DNA from: Chloroflexota bacterium
GTDB lineage: Bacteria; Chloroflexota; UBA11872
NCBI GenBank assembly: GCA_026708035.1
Contig: JAPOVQ010000030.1
Coordinates: 1 to 64,000, forward strand
Direction of reading: 5' to 3'
Length of the DNA stretch: 64,000 nt
How positions within the stretch are numbered: position 1 is the first letter of the stretch; every line of letters starts with the position of its first letter. The notes beneath the pieces are model-generated. The model was given only the letters and a program-made list of their open reading frames with translations, ran no database searches and was not told the origin of the DNA. Made by a program: the position numbers and the translations under genes. Of the stretch, positions 16,017-24,764 are shown in pieces.

Positions 16017-16050
16017 GGCGCGGCTGTGTCTGAAAGCTGGGGAGCGCTGC

Positions 16051-16611
16051 CTAGGCTCGCCCGCTCGGCGCCATGATCACGCTGAGCACCCGGCCGTCCT
16101 GCTCGGGCATGATGTCCCGCTCGACCACCCCGCTATCGGCCAGCGTCTGCTTGACGCGTTCGAGAATTCGGACCCCGAACTCGGGATGAATGCGTTCGCG
16201 AGCGCGAAACCGAACCGTGGCCTTCACTTTGTTCCCATCTTTGAGAAAGCGTTCTAGTCGGCGGATGAGGAATTCCAAATCGTGCTCACGAGTGGCCGGA
16301 CGAAATCGAACTTCCTTGACCGTGCCGGCCTTTTGGCGCTTCTTGCCTTCACCCTGCTTGCGTGTTTGGTGGTATTTGAATTTGCCGTAGTCAAGGATCT
16401 TCGTGACCGGCGGACGGGCGTCCGGCGAAACTTCCACCAAGTCGAGCCCACGCCCCCGCGCCACTGCCAGGGCTTGCTCTGTCGGAACTATTCCGATCTG
16501 CTGACCGTCTTCGTCAATCAAGCGAACTTCGCGGATCCGGATCTCATCGTTGACCCGGGGGCCCTTGGGTCGGGTCCGCTGTTCCGCAAATCGATGGTGG
16601 GGGGCTCGCAG
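16051..16611 (-). CDS. infC: translation initiation factor IF-3
   Basis: IF-3 binds the 30S subunit, keeps it free of 50S and proofreads start codons. The 186-residue product has the N-terminal domain (RVNDEIRIREVRLIDEDGQ, in part), the basic linker with ILDYGKFKYHQTRKQ, and the C-terminal domain ending VIMAPSGRA. The frame opens with TTG (16617-16615) directly abutting AAGGAG (16623-16618), which is too close for initiation. CTG two codons later (16611-16609) sits at the ideal 6-nt spacing. infC is known for non-canonical, IF-3-sensitive start codons, so CTG is chosen. It is followed by aspS rather than rpmI-rplT. Confidence 0.93.
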   Translation of the reverse strand: MRAPHHRFAEQRTRPKGPRVNDEIRIREVRLIDEDGQQIGIVPTEQALAVARGRGLDLVEVSPDARPPVTKILDYGKFKYHQTRKQGEGKKRQKAGTVKEVRFRPATREHDLEFLIRRLERFLKDGNKVKATVRFRARERIHPEFGVRILERVKQTLADSGVVERDIMPEQDGRVLSVIMAPSGRA

Positions 16612-16624
16612 AGACAACTCCTTG
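16609..16624 (-). promoter_or_regulatory. infC ribosome binding site with CTG start
   Basis: AAGGAG (16623-16618), then TTGTCT, then CTG (16611-16609). The strong Shine-Dalgarno with a weak start codon is the layout expected for autogenous control by IF-3. Confidence 0.5.
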
Positions 16625-16665
16625 CGCCGAGGCGCGTCGCGTCAACCAATACTTCGATTAACGCT

Positions 16666-16693
16666 AGCATATGAGGACCGGGGCACTTAGCAA
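16666..16693 (-). promoter_or_regulatory. possible sigma70-type promoter of infC-aspS
   Basis: On the minus strand, TTGCTA (16693-16688), a 16-bp spacer and TATGCT (16671-16666) form the most AT-rich element in the 133-bp divergent gap. The spacer is one base short of ideal and the match is partial. Confidence 0.3.
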
Positions 16694-16750
16694 CCGCAGG
16701 ATCGGCCGCACGGCGCGCCCGGTCCCACAGCTCGAAGGAAATAGCTGCGC

Positions 16751-19234
16751 TTGGTTGACACTGGCCAGGCAAGCCTGAGAGGCGGCACACCCCGCCACGA
16801 CAGCCCCCGAATCCAGGTTGCCCGTGCACCGACGGCTCAAGCCGCACTCGGGGACCTCTATGTCGTGGTGCAAGGCGGCACGGACCGCCAGGGCCGCACC
16901 TTTGCCAGCACTGCGACCACCGCCTACTTCTCAGGTGAGCCCGATGACATCGCCGCGGCGTTGGTCAGCGGCATGCGGCAAGCGTCGTACAGCGTCGCCG
17001 TGGCGGCCGACCCGGGCGAGGCGGCGGCGATCGTCGGCGCCACGGGGGCCGTCATCGCCGACGGCATCGTCTACATCGCCCAAGTCATGCCCACGCAGGT
17101 CTTCTTCTTGCGCAACGGCACGATCAATGCTCTTCCCAACGAGCCCGATCTCGACTCCGCATACCAATCCAGTCTTGAGGTTGAGCAGGAGGTCGACCTG
17201 TTTCGCGCGCAGCTTCAGGACGGTGACTGCCTGGTTCTGGCGTCGACGGACCTCCGGCATGAACTCACGGAACGTGAAATCCGCGGGATGCTGGGCCGGC
17301 GCTCGGCCCAGGAAGCGGCGTATGACATGTGCGCCCTCATCGCCCAGCGCGGCGGGCAACAGTGCGAGGTCTTGGTCGTGCAGTTCGCGGACATCTCGGC
17401 CCGTGGAGTCCCGACGGGTGACAGGCATTCCCCCGCAGCGAGGGGCGTGCCCCCCATCGGCTCCCTGGACGACGAGGACCCGGAGCTCGGCTACGACAGC
17501 GAGCCGGCGAGCCAGTCGCCCGCCGCCAGCCCGGAGTGGCCGCGTCAAGCGGACCCGAGTCTCGGGAGGCGCGTTCAGACAGGTGGGCCCTACGCCGCCG
17601 AAGCCCAGTCCGACCTTTCGCGACATCGGGCGGCGTCGGCGCCAAGGAAAACACTGGCACAGCGGATTGTCGCGCTGCCCGTTACGCTCATCACGCTCAT
17701 TGTGGTGCTGCCGATGGTGGGGGTGCGTGCGCTCGTTGATCTCGTTACCGGCAGAGGCCGCAACCGCCGCGTTCAGCCGCAAGCTGCCGCGCCGGAGCCG
17801 CCGGCCGATCAGCTTAGCGACGACTGGGAGAGCCTGCGTGACCTTCGGGCCGCAGGTCCCAGCGTCCAGCGGTCCCCGGTCGATGCGGCGCCGACGGCGC
17901 GCCCGCTCGAATACGTAGGCGCCGACTTGCAGGGACACCGCGATCCGCTGCTGGTCCGCCGCCGGCGCTCGTTCCCAGGGCCGGGCACCCTCCTCTTCGG
18001 CTTGTCGCTGGCGTTACTCGTGGTCATGGCGGTGGTGCTGATTCTCCGAAACTCGCCTGCGCCGGCTGAGAGCGATCTCATCGAAACGCCCCCGGCCGAC
18101 GGTCCGGCGCCGGCTGCCACAACCACTCCGGGCAATTTTCAACCCGTTGAGTCAAGCTCACGGGCCACGGAGCTGCTCACCCAGGCCGAGGATCTGTTCC
18201 GCGAGGCGCGAGACCGCGGGCCCGAGGAGGGCCGCGCCGCCACACTGTTGATGCTGCGCGACGCCGAAGACTTGGCGAATCAAGCGCTATCGGCAGACAC
18301 CGCCCGGCTGCTCGATCAGGACATCAACCGTCTCCTCGACGACATCACGCGTGAGGAAGAACGCATCAATCGCGTTTACAAGATCGTTCCAAGCTCAACC
18401 ATCGACGAGTTCGATAGCGCAGGCATCGGCAGTGCGGTGGAAGCCCTTGATGTTCGACTGGACTCGAAATATGTGATCGATGCTATTTCGGATCAGCTGT
18501 TGTCCTATGAGACCGCGCGCCAAGGCGTGTCACTGCTCAGGAAGGGCGACGTCGTCGGTTCGGTGACCGTTCAGGATTTGATCGCCGTCATCGACCGATC
18601 ATTGAGCCCAATCGTCATCGACAATCGATACAACATTTTCAGCATCGATGAGAGCGATACGGCGCGCCTGCTGCGCATCACCGGCACCGAGGAGTGGCGG
18701 ACCCCGGTGGCCTTCGACAACTTCAACAACAATCTTTATGTGCTTGACCCAGGCGCGAACACGATCTTCAAATACCAGTGGACGGCAGGCGGATATGAGC
18801 TGGGGCCAACGAGCTATCTGGACGCTCGGGATGAAATCGACATCTCAACGGCCATTGACTTCGCGATCGACGGCGACATCTATGTCCTGCTCGAGGACGG
18901 ATCGATTCTGAGGTTCCGCGGCGGTTCCCAGATCGGCTTCACCATCACCGGGCTCGAGGGTGACGCGCTGCGCGCGTCCCGGATTTTCACCGACGCCGAG
19001 TCGGAGAGTCTGTTCCTGGCCGACGTATCCAACAAGCGCATCGTCGAAATCGACAAGCGCGAGGGAACCGCGGGCACCTTCGTCCGGCAGTTCAAATACG
19101 CCGGCTCGGATGACTTTTTCGGCGATATTCGCGGGCTCTGGGTCAGTGAAATCGACGGGCGCATGATCGTGCTTGGCAAGGACAGGCTGCGTCAGTTCGT
19201 CCTCCCGCGCCTCGCCGACGGCACGGGCGCCTAG
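16751..19234 (+). CDS. large membrane protein with degenerate PP2C-like domain and possible C-terminal propeller
   Basis: This 827-residue protein has several parts. Residues about 33-215 follow the layout of a PPM/PP2C phosphatase (GDLYVVVQGGT..., a central VIADGIVYIAQV strand pair, a Leu-rich CLVLASTDLRHELTEREI block, and a closing CEVLVVQF). The metal Asp positions are replaced: DGMGG reads QGGTD, and the terminal DN reads CE. A disordered linker follows. Hydrophobic segments lie at about 305-330 and 411-434. The C-terminal half (about 600-827) contains propeller-like strands such as NNNLYVLDPGANTIFKY. A Glu/Arg-rich helical part lies between. It starts at TTG 16751, about 9 nt after AAGGAA, and is divergent from infC. 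A sensory or scaffold role is inferred. Confidence 0.7.
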   Translation: MVDTGQASLRGGTPRHDSPRIQVARAPTAQAALGDLYVVVQGGTDRQGRTFASTATTAYFSGEPDDIAAALVSGMRQASYSVAVAADPGEAAAIVGATGAVIADGIVYIAQVMPTQVFFLRNGTINALPNEPDLDSAYQSSLEVEQEVDLFRAQLQDGDCLVLASTDLRHELTEREIRGMLGRRSAQEAAYDMCALIAQRGGQQCEVLVVQFADISARGVPTGDRHSPAARGVPPIGSLDDEDPELGYDSEPASQSPAASPEWPRQADPSLGRRVQTGGPYAAEAQSDLSRHRAASAPRKTLAQRIVALPVTLITLIVVLPMVGVRALVDLVTGRGRNRRVQPQAAAPEPPADQLSDDWESLRDLRAAGPSVQRSPVDAAPTARPLEYVGADLQGHRDPLLVRRRRSFPGPGTLLFGLSLALLVVMAVVLILRNSPAPAESDLIETPPADGPAPAATTTPGNFQPVESSSRATELLTQAEDLFREARDRGPEEGRAATLLMLRDAEDLANQALSADTARLLDQDINRLLDDITREEERINRVYKIVPSSTIDEFDSAGIGSAVEALDVRLDSKYVIDAISDQLLSYETARQGVSLLRKGDVVGSVTVQDLIAVIDRSLSPIVIDNRYNIFSIDESDTARLLRITGTEEWRTPVAFDNFNNNLYVLDPGANTIFKYQWTAGGYELGPTSYLDARDEIDISTAIDFAIDGDIYVLLEDGSILRFRGGSQIGFTITGLEGDALRASRIFTDAESESLFLADVSNKRIVEIDKREGTAGTFVRQFKYAGSDDFFGDIRGLWVSEIDGRMIVLGKDRLRQFVLPRLADGTGA

Positions 19235-19254
19235 ACGCGCCGCTGAACTGACGA

Positions 19255-19328
19255 TGGAGCGGGGAACGGGAATCGAACCCGCGTTTTGGGCTTGGGAAGC
19301 CCACGTTGGGCCACTCAACTATCCCCGC
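19255..19328 (-). tRNA. tRNA-Gly (anticodon CCC)
   Basis: The minus strand reads GCGGGGA...TCCCCGC as acceptor stem, with discriminator T and encoded CCA (19257-19255). The T arm is CGGG-TTCGATT-CCCG. The anticodon arm has a TGGGC/GCCCA stem around a TTCCCAA loop, giving anticodon CCC, which reads GGG. The length is 74 nt with CCA, and there is no intron. It lies antisense in the gap between the degenerate-PP2C gene and the MoxR gene. Confidence 0.93.
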
Positions 19329-19459
19329 CGGGAACGGGCCCGCCCGGCGCCCCAAGCTTCACGCGCGTCCGAACCGCCGTCAACTGGGGCCGCTTCGGGT
19401 ATAGTGCGGCTCGCTGGCTTGGCGCGGGCGGGACCAGCCCTCACGTGAGCGAGCACCAC

Positions 19460-20407
19460 ATGGATGACATCGGCACAGTTGCGCAGCGCGTCTCCGATAG
19501 CGTCAATCGGGTCATTGTCGGCAAGCGCGACGCCGTTGAACTCACCGTCGTTGCCCTGCTGAGCAACGGGCATATCTTGATCGAGGATGTGCCGGGGGTC
19601 GGAAAGACGACGCTGGCCAAGGCCATGGCGCAGTCGCTGGGCCTCACGTTCAGCCGCGTGCAGTTCACGCCGGACATGCTGCCCAGCGACGTGACGGGCG
19701 TGACGATCTACAACCAGAAGTCGCAGGAGTTCGAGTTCCGCGCCGGCCCGGTGATGTCGCAGATCCTGCTGGCGGATGAAGTGAATCGCGCCACCCCCAA
19801 GACGCAATCGTCGCTGCTGGAGGCCATGGAGGAACGCCAGATCACCGTCGACGGCGTGACTCACACGCTGCCCAGCCCATTCCTGGTCATGGCCACGCAA
19901 AACCCCATCGAGTACGAGGGCACCTTCCCGCTGCCGGAGGCCCAGCTCGACCGTTTCTTCCTGCGCGTCAACCTGGGGTACCCGGATCGATCCGACGAGG
20001 TCGAGGTCCTCGGCGCCCAGCAGCACACCCATCCGCTGACCGAGGTGCGGCAGGTGGCCGACGTCGACACGATCCTGGCGGCGCAAGCTGCCGTGCGGGA
20101 AATCTACATCGACCAACTGGTGCACGAGTACATCGTCGATCTCGTGCGGGCCACCCGCGACCATGGCGAGGTCTACCTTGGAGCCAGTCCACGAGGCAGC
20201 CTGTTTCTCTATCGCGGCAGCCAGGCGCTGGCGGCGATGCGCGGCCGGGACTATGTGATTCCCGACGACGTGAAGGACCTGGCCGTGGCGGTGCTGTCCC
20301 ACCGGGTCATCGTGAGCCCGGCCGCCCGAATTCGCAGCGTCGACACCCGCGACGTGGTGCGGGAGGTGCTGGATACACTGCCAGTCCCCGGAGCAAGCGC
20401 CGCCTGA
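19460..20407 (+). CDS. MoxR family AAA+ ATPase
   Basis: The 315-residue protein is a MoxR-type chaperone ATPase, a group that helps assemble or activate metalloenzymes and membrane complexes. Walker A is [16 protein letters not shown] (about 42-57). Walker B lies in [15 protein letters not shown], followed by sensor 1 [19 protein letters not shown] and an arginine finger region QLDRFFLRV. An in-frame GTG at 19445 gives five extra residues and cannot be excluded. A near-consensus TATAGT at 19400-19405 could be a -10 element. MoxR genes are often followed by DUF58 and VWA genes. Here ogt follows after 4 bp, so the usual client genes are missing from this locus. Confidence 0.92.
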   Translation: MDDIGTVAQRVSDSVNRVIVGKRDAVELTVVALLSNGHILIEDVPGVGKTTLAKAMAQSLGLTFSRVQFTPDMLPSDVTGVTIYNQKSQEFEFRAGPVMSQILLADEVNRATPKTQSSLLEAMEERQITVDGVTHTLPSPFLVMATQNPIEYEGTFPLPEAQLDRFFLRVNLGYPDRSDEVEVLGAQQHTHPLTEVRQVADVDTILAAQAAVREIYIDQLVHEYIVDLVRATRDHGEVYLGASPRGSLFLYRGSQALAAMRGRDYVIPDDVKDLAVAVLSHRVIVSPAARIRSVDTRDVVREVLDTLPVPGASAA

Positions 20408-20411
20408 CCAC

Positions 20412-21023
20412 ATGACCGACGGTTTCCTCGAGTTCGCCCTCGCCGTCAGGACCATCGATGGCTGGGGTTGGTGCGGCGTCGCGGCCAGCGAAGTCGGGCT
20501 GGTGGGCGCGACGCTGGCACACAGCCGCGAAGCGGCTTGCGTCACCGCCCTGCAACAGACGTCAGGGGCCGCGCGCACCCGGTCACGAGGGGCGCAGCGC
20601 TTGCGCCGACGGCGCGCCGAGCATGACCAGTGGCCGGTCGCGGGACGCGCCGCCTACCAGACGGCCGGCCAAGCGCTCGAAGAGTTGTGGGAGTACCTCA
20701 CGTCCGGGCGCCAGCGCCTGGACGTCGCCCTGGACCACCGAGCAGGCACCGACTTTCAGCGCCGCACCTGGGACGCCATCCGCGACGTGCCGTTCGGCGA
20801 AACTCGCAGCTATGCCTGGCTGGCCCGAGCGGTCGGCAGCCCCCATGCGACCCGGGCCATTGGCCGGGCCGTCGGATCGAGCCCAAACCTCATCTTCGTC
20901 CCCTGCCACCGCATCGTCGGCTCACGCGGTCTGGGCGGCTACGTCCGCGGCACCGGCGTGAAGCAGAAGCTTCTCGATCACGAAGCGGCCTGGCCGCGCA
21001 TGCAGCCCATGCTCGGCGCGTAA
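20412..21023 (+). CDS. ogt: methylated-DNA--protein-cysteine methyltransferase
   Basis: This is a suicide repair protein that takes the methyl group from O6-methylguanine (or O4-methylthymine) onto its own cysteine. The 203 residues have a variable N-terminal domain and a conserved C-terminal domain with TDFQRRTWDAIRDVPFGE, the helix-turn-helix region RAIGRAVGSSPNL, and the active site PCHRIVGS with Cys165. A further GLGGYVRG motif follows, typical of the family. The ATG at 20412 is 4 bp after the MoxR stop, so the genes are cotranscribed. It converges on nadC, 16 bp away. Confidence 0.93.
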   Translation: MTDGFLEFALAVRTIDGWGWCGVAASEVGLVGATLAHSREAACVTALQQTSGAARTRSRGAQRLRRRRAEHDQWPVAGRAAYQTAGQALEELWEYLTSGRQRLDVALDHRAGTDFQRRTWDAIRDVPFGETRSYAWLARAVGSPHATRAIGRAVGSSPNLIFVPCHRIVGSRGLGGYVRGTGVKQKLLDHEAAWPRMQPMLGA

Positions 21024-21039
21024 GGGCGACCGCCGCTAC

Positions 21040-21897
21040 CTAGAAGTCCAGCCCGATATCGATGGCGCGGGCCGAGTGCGTGAGCGCCCCAACCGAAATA
21101 TCGTGGACGCCGGTCTCGGCATATTGCCGCACGTTCGACAGGGTCACCCCGCCCGTGACCTCCAGGCGCACCTCGCCGGTGACCACCCCAACGGCGCGCT
21201 CAACCTCCGCCACCGGCATGTTGTCGAACAGCAGGGCGTGCGCGCCCGCGAAAACGGCCGCCGCTGCCTCGTCGGGAGTTTCGACCTCAACTTGGATCGC
21301 CATGCCGGTCGGGGCTCCGCTCCGCGCGCGCGAAATGGCCCGGACCACATCCCCCGCGGCCGCGATGTGGTTGTCCTTGATCAAGATCGCGTCGTAGAGC
21401 CCGGCGCGATGGTTGGCGCCGCCGCCCGTCCGCACGGCGTACTTCTCCAGGGCGCGCAGCGTCGGGGTGGTCTTTCGCGTGTCGAGGATGCGCACCCCGG
21501 TCCCTTGCACGGCGTCCACGAAGGCCCGAGTCAAGGTGGCAATGCCACTGAGGCGTTGCAGAAAGTTGAGTGCGACGCGCTCGCCCGTGAGCATGGCGGG
21601 GGTTTGAGCGCGCACCACGGCCGCTATTTCGGCGGCCCCGACCCGCGCCCCGTCGGCCGCGGCGGCCTGCACCTCGGCCGCGGCATCCAGCTGGAAAAAC
21701 ACCTCGCGCGCCACAGCCATTCCCGCCACGATGCCGGGTTCGCGGAACGCCATCCGCGCTTCCACGCTGCCGTGCGCATCGACGACGGCGTTGGTCGTCA
21801 CGTCGCCCGGACCAATGTCCTCGGCCAATGCACGGCGCACGACCTCTTGGATCGCCTCGGGTGCCTGCTCCGGCGTCGCCATCAGTTGCTGCATCAT
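21040..21897 (-). CDS. nadC: nicotinate-nucleotide diphosphorylase (carboxylating)
   Basis: Quinolinate phosphoribosyltransferase converts quinolinate and PRPP to nicotinate mononucleotide, CO2 and PPi in de novo NAD synthesis. The 285-residue chain has the N-terminal sandwich (EDIGPGDVTT, VEARMAFREPGIVAG, in part) and the barrel with LNFLQRLSGIAT, DTRKTTPTLR, NHRAGLYDAILIKDNHI (in part), VEVETPDEA and LLFDNM, all in family order. The N-terminal MMQQLM allows more than one start. nadA and nadB are not in the window. It is divergent from the HtrA-like gene and ends 16 bp from ogt. Confidence 0.96.
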   Translation of the reverse strand: MMQQLMATPEQAPEAIQEVVRRALAEDIGPGDVTTNAVVDAHGSVEARMAFREPGIVAGMAVAREVFFQLDAAAEVQAAAADGARVGAAEIAAVVRAQTPAMLTGERVALNFLQRLSGIATLTRAFVDAVQGTGVRILDTRKTTPTLRALEKYAVRTGGGANHRAGLYDAILIKDNHIAAAGDVVRAISRARSGAPTGMAIQVEVETPDEAAAAVFAGAHALLFDNMPVAEVERAVGVVTGEVRLEVTGGVTLSNVRQYAETGVHDISVGALTHSARAIDIGLDF

Positions 21898-22031
21898 CCA
21901 TTGACGGGCGGATGGGCCATCCTAGCCCGACCTGCAAGTGGTTTCCGGTGAACGTGAGAAAGCCCGCGCTTCGGCCAAGACTCCGGTGCTAGCCTCGACG
22001 GAGGATTCCCGGAGCACCTGAGAGTAGGGTC

Positions 22032-23342
22032 ATGAATCTCCGGCGACTCGTCCTGACAATTTCAATCGCGGTCGGCCTTGCGCTAGCCGTCGCCGCGTGC
22101 GACGGCAATAGCTCGCCGACCGGGATTTCAGCTGTTGGCCCAACGGCGAACCTGGCCGCGACCACGGCCTCCGCCAACCTTGCGGCGCCGACGGCGGGGG
22201 TTGCGGTCTCCCAGCCCACGGCGACCGCCCCGGCAGTGTCCACCACGCCGACTGCCGCCGTCCCGGCACCGACCGCGACGACGACGCCGGAGACGGCGGA
22301 GTCCGCCCTCGCCGGCGAAGACCTGCGACGTGCGGTGACCATTCCGGACCTTGTCGATCTCGCGCGCCCTTCGGTCGTCCACATCGCCACCGAGGTCGCG
22401 ACGACCGATACCAGTAGACCCCCCACGCCCGGCGGCGGCGTTGGCACCGGGTTCATCATCAGCGCCGACGGCTACATCGTCACCAACAACCACGTGGTGG
22501 CGGGCGCCGATCGCGTCGTGGTGACGTTCCCACCTCCCGAAGCCACGGCGACTGACGCAAGCGAAACGGAGGGTCCGCCGCGAACGAGTCGCCGCCATTT
22601 GGACCATGCGGTGGATGCGGAAATCGTCGGACTCGATCCGCAGACGGACCTGGCCGTACTTCGCGTCGACGTAGAAGGGCTCACGCCGCTGCCGCTGGGC
22701 ACCTCGGCGGATCTGCGAATCGGTGAAGTCGTGGTTGCCATTGGCCACGCCCTGGACCTTCCCGGCGGACCCACCGTCACCGCTGGGGTCGTCAGCGCCA
22801 TTGGACGGGTGCTCACCAACATCGGACCGCAACGCCTCACCCTGAGTGATCTCATTCAGACCGACGCCTCGATCAATCCGGGCAACAGCGGGGGGCCGCT
22901 GCTGAATCTCTACGGCGAGGTCGTCGCCGTGAATTCCGCCGGCGCGGGCGCCGCCGAGGGCATTGGCTTCGCCATCGCCATCGACAACGCCAAGCTGGTG
23001 ATCGACACCCTGATCCAGGACGGCGTTGTCACGCGGGGCTTCATGGGCATTCGGTCAGCCACCATTACGCCCGCGATTGCGCGACAGTTCGACCTGCCGG
23101 TCAACCATGGCTTGTACATTCAGGCCATCACCGTGGGCTCCGGCGCGGACCAGTCCGACCTGGAGGCCGGCGATATCATCATCGGCATCAATGACGAAGC
23201 TGTCGCCGACATCGGCGAATTGGGCCGCATTCTGGCAAAGTACGGACCAGGCAGTACCGTGACAGTCTGGTACCTGCGGACGGACGCGGGAGACGAGCCA
23301 CAACGAACCGAAGTCATGCTGGGCGAGCGGCCCGACCGCTAG
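22032..23342 (+). CDS. HtrA/DegP-like S1C serine protease lipoprotein with PDZ domain
   Basis: The 436-residue protease has a lipoprotein signal (LAVAACDG, Cys23), a Thr/Ala/Pro-rich linker (about 25-95), a trypsin-like domain and one C-terminal PDZ domain (about 335-430). The catalytic triad is visible as His154 (TNNHVVAG), Asp206 (QTDLAVLRVD) and Ser286 (NPGNSGGPLLN). The loop between the His and Asp strands carries an extra Thr/Glu/Arg-rich insertion. It would act at the outer face of the membrane in quality control of exported proteins. The ATG follows a GAGAGTAGG stretch. It is divergent from nadC and followed 63 bp later by rarA. Confidence 0.93.
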   Translation: MNLRRLVLTISIAVGLALAVAACDGNSSPTGISAVGPTANLAATTASANLAAPTAGVAVSQPTATAPAVSTTPTAAVPAPTATTTPETAESALAGEDLRRAVTIPDLVDLARPSVVHIATEVATTDTSRPPTPGGGVGTGFIISADGYIVTNNHVVAGADRVVVTFPPPEATATDASETEGPPRTSRRHLDHAVDAEIVGLDPQTDLAVLRVDVEGLTPLPLGTSADLRIGEVVVAIGHALDLPGGPTVTAGVVSAIGRVLTNIGPQRLTLSDLIQTDASINPGNSGGPLLNLYGEVVAVNSAGAGAAEGIGFAIAIDNAKLVIDTLIQDGVVTRGFMGIRSATITPAIARQFDLPVNHGLYIQAITVGSGADQSDLEAGDIIIGINDEAVADIGELGRILAKYGPGSTVTVWYLRTDAGDEPQRTEVMLGERPDR

Positions 23343-23405
23343 ACGTCGCCGATAGCCGAACACATCGTCCTCGGCAGGCGTCCACTCGGCGGTTTCCTCC
23401 TGCCC

Positions 23406-24755
23406 ATGGCTGACGATCTGTTCGAATACGCTTCGCGCGAGACCATCGAGGCCGAAGCGCCGCTCGCGGCGCGCATGCGGCCGCGCAGACTCGAGGAGCT
23501 TGTCGGTCAGCGCCATCTGTTGGCGCCCGGGTCGTCACTGCGTGCGTCGATCGAACGCGACGCCATCTGGTCGGCGATCCTCTGGGGGCCGCCGGGATCC
23601 GGCAAGACAACGCTGGCACGACTTGCGGCCTCCGCCACCCGCCGGCGCTTCGCTCAGCTCAGCGCGGTCACCTCGGGCGTGCGCGACCTTCGCGATGCCG
23701 TCGTCGAGGCCCGCGAGCAGCGGGCGCTGCACCAGGCCAGAACCGTCGTGTTCATCGACGAGATCCACCGGTTCAACAAGGCCCAGCAGGATGCCCTGCT
23801 GCCGCACGTTGAAGACGGCACAATCGTCCTTTGGGGCGCGACGACCGAGAATCCCTACACCAGCGTCATTGCGCCCTTGCTCTCGCGAGTGCGGGTGCTC
23901 CGACTAGAGCCGCTCTCACGCGACGACTTGCGCGCAATCGTGCACCGGGCCGTCGAGGATGAGAGTCGCGGCCTGGGAGAGTCGGGGCTCACCTTCGACC
24001 CAACGGCCGTCGACGCCATCGTCGCCGGCGCCGGCGGCGACGCGCGCACGGCGCTGAACTGGACCGAGGCCGCGGCGCTGCACGCCACGATGCTCGGCGA
24101 GGACACCGTGGACGCCACGACCGTTCGTCAAGCCGTGCTCGAGCGGGGCGTCCGCTACGACCGCGCCGGCGACGACCACTACGACACCATCTCAGCGTTC
24201 ATCAAGAGCGTCCGCGGATCCGACCCGGACGCCGCGCTGCTCTGGCTCGCCAAGATGCTGCGGGCCGGCGAGGCGCCGGAGTTCATCGCGCGGCGACTGG
24301 TGATTCTGGCCTCGGAGGACATCGGCAACGCCGATCCGCAAGGGCTCCCAATCGCAACCGCCGCCGCGGCGGCCGTCGAGCGCGTGGGCCTGCCCGAAGG
24401 TCGGTACGCCCTGGCGCAGGCAACGATCTACCTCGCCTGCGCGCCCAAGAGCGACGCCGCCGGACGCGCCCTCGGCGCCGCGGAAGAGGCGATCGCCGCG
24501 GGAGCGGACCTCGAAGTCCCCGCGCATTTGCGCAACACGCCGCCGCGCGGGCCGCACGAGGTGGACACGGACTACCTGTTCCCGCACGACTACCCAGATA
24601 ATTATGTCAAGCAGACGTATGCGCCGCCCTCGCTGCGGGAGCACCGCTTCTACGACGGCCGCGGTTCGGGACGAGAATCGGAACTCTGGCGTCGGCTGCA
24701 GCAACGCCTCCGCGACGACGGTCCGGAATCAGCCGTGCAGGATCCGGCGCCCTAG
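23406..24755 (+). CDS. rarA: replication-associated recombination protein A (RarA/MgsA)
   Basis: This AAA+ ATPase works with clamp and SSB at stalled forks. The 449 residues start with the typical DLFEY box and [20 protein letters not shown]. Walker [10 protein letters not shown] is at about 61, Walker [21 protein letters not shown] at about 116, and sensor 1 WGATTENPY follows. The C-terminal tetramerisation region is complete ([20 protein letters not shown] and the LRNTPP...YLFPHDYP block). The length is normal for the family. It converges on the Asp-box propeller gene with 9 bp between stops. Confidence 0.95.
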   Translation: MADDLFEYASRETIEAEAPLAARMRPRRLEELVGQRHLLAPGSSLRASIERDAIWSAILWGPPGSGKTTLARLAASATRRRFAQLSAVTSGVRDLRDAVVEAREQRALHQARTVVFIDEIHRFNKAQQDALLPHVEDGTIVLWGATTENPYTSVIAPLLSRVRVLRLEPLSRDDLRAIVHRAVEDESRGLGESGLTFDPTAVDAIVAGAGGDARTALNWTEAAALHATMLGEDTVDATTVRQAVLERGVRYDRAGDDHYDTISAFIKSVRGSDPDAALLWLAKMLRAGEAPEFIARRLVILASEDIGNADPQGLPIATAAAAAVERVGLPEGRYALAQATIYLACAPKSDAAGRALGAAEEAIAAGADLEVPAHLRNTPPRGPHEVDTDYLFPHDYPDNYVKQTYAPPSLREHRFYDGRGSGRESELWRRLQQRLRDDGPESAVQDPAP

Positions 24756-24764
24756 ACCCCGCCG

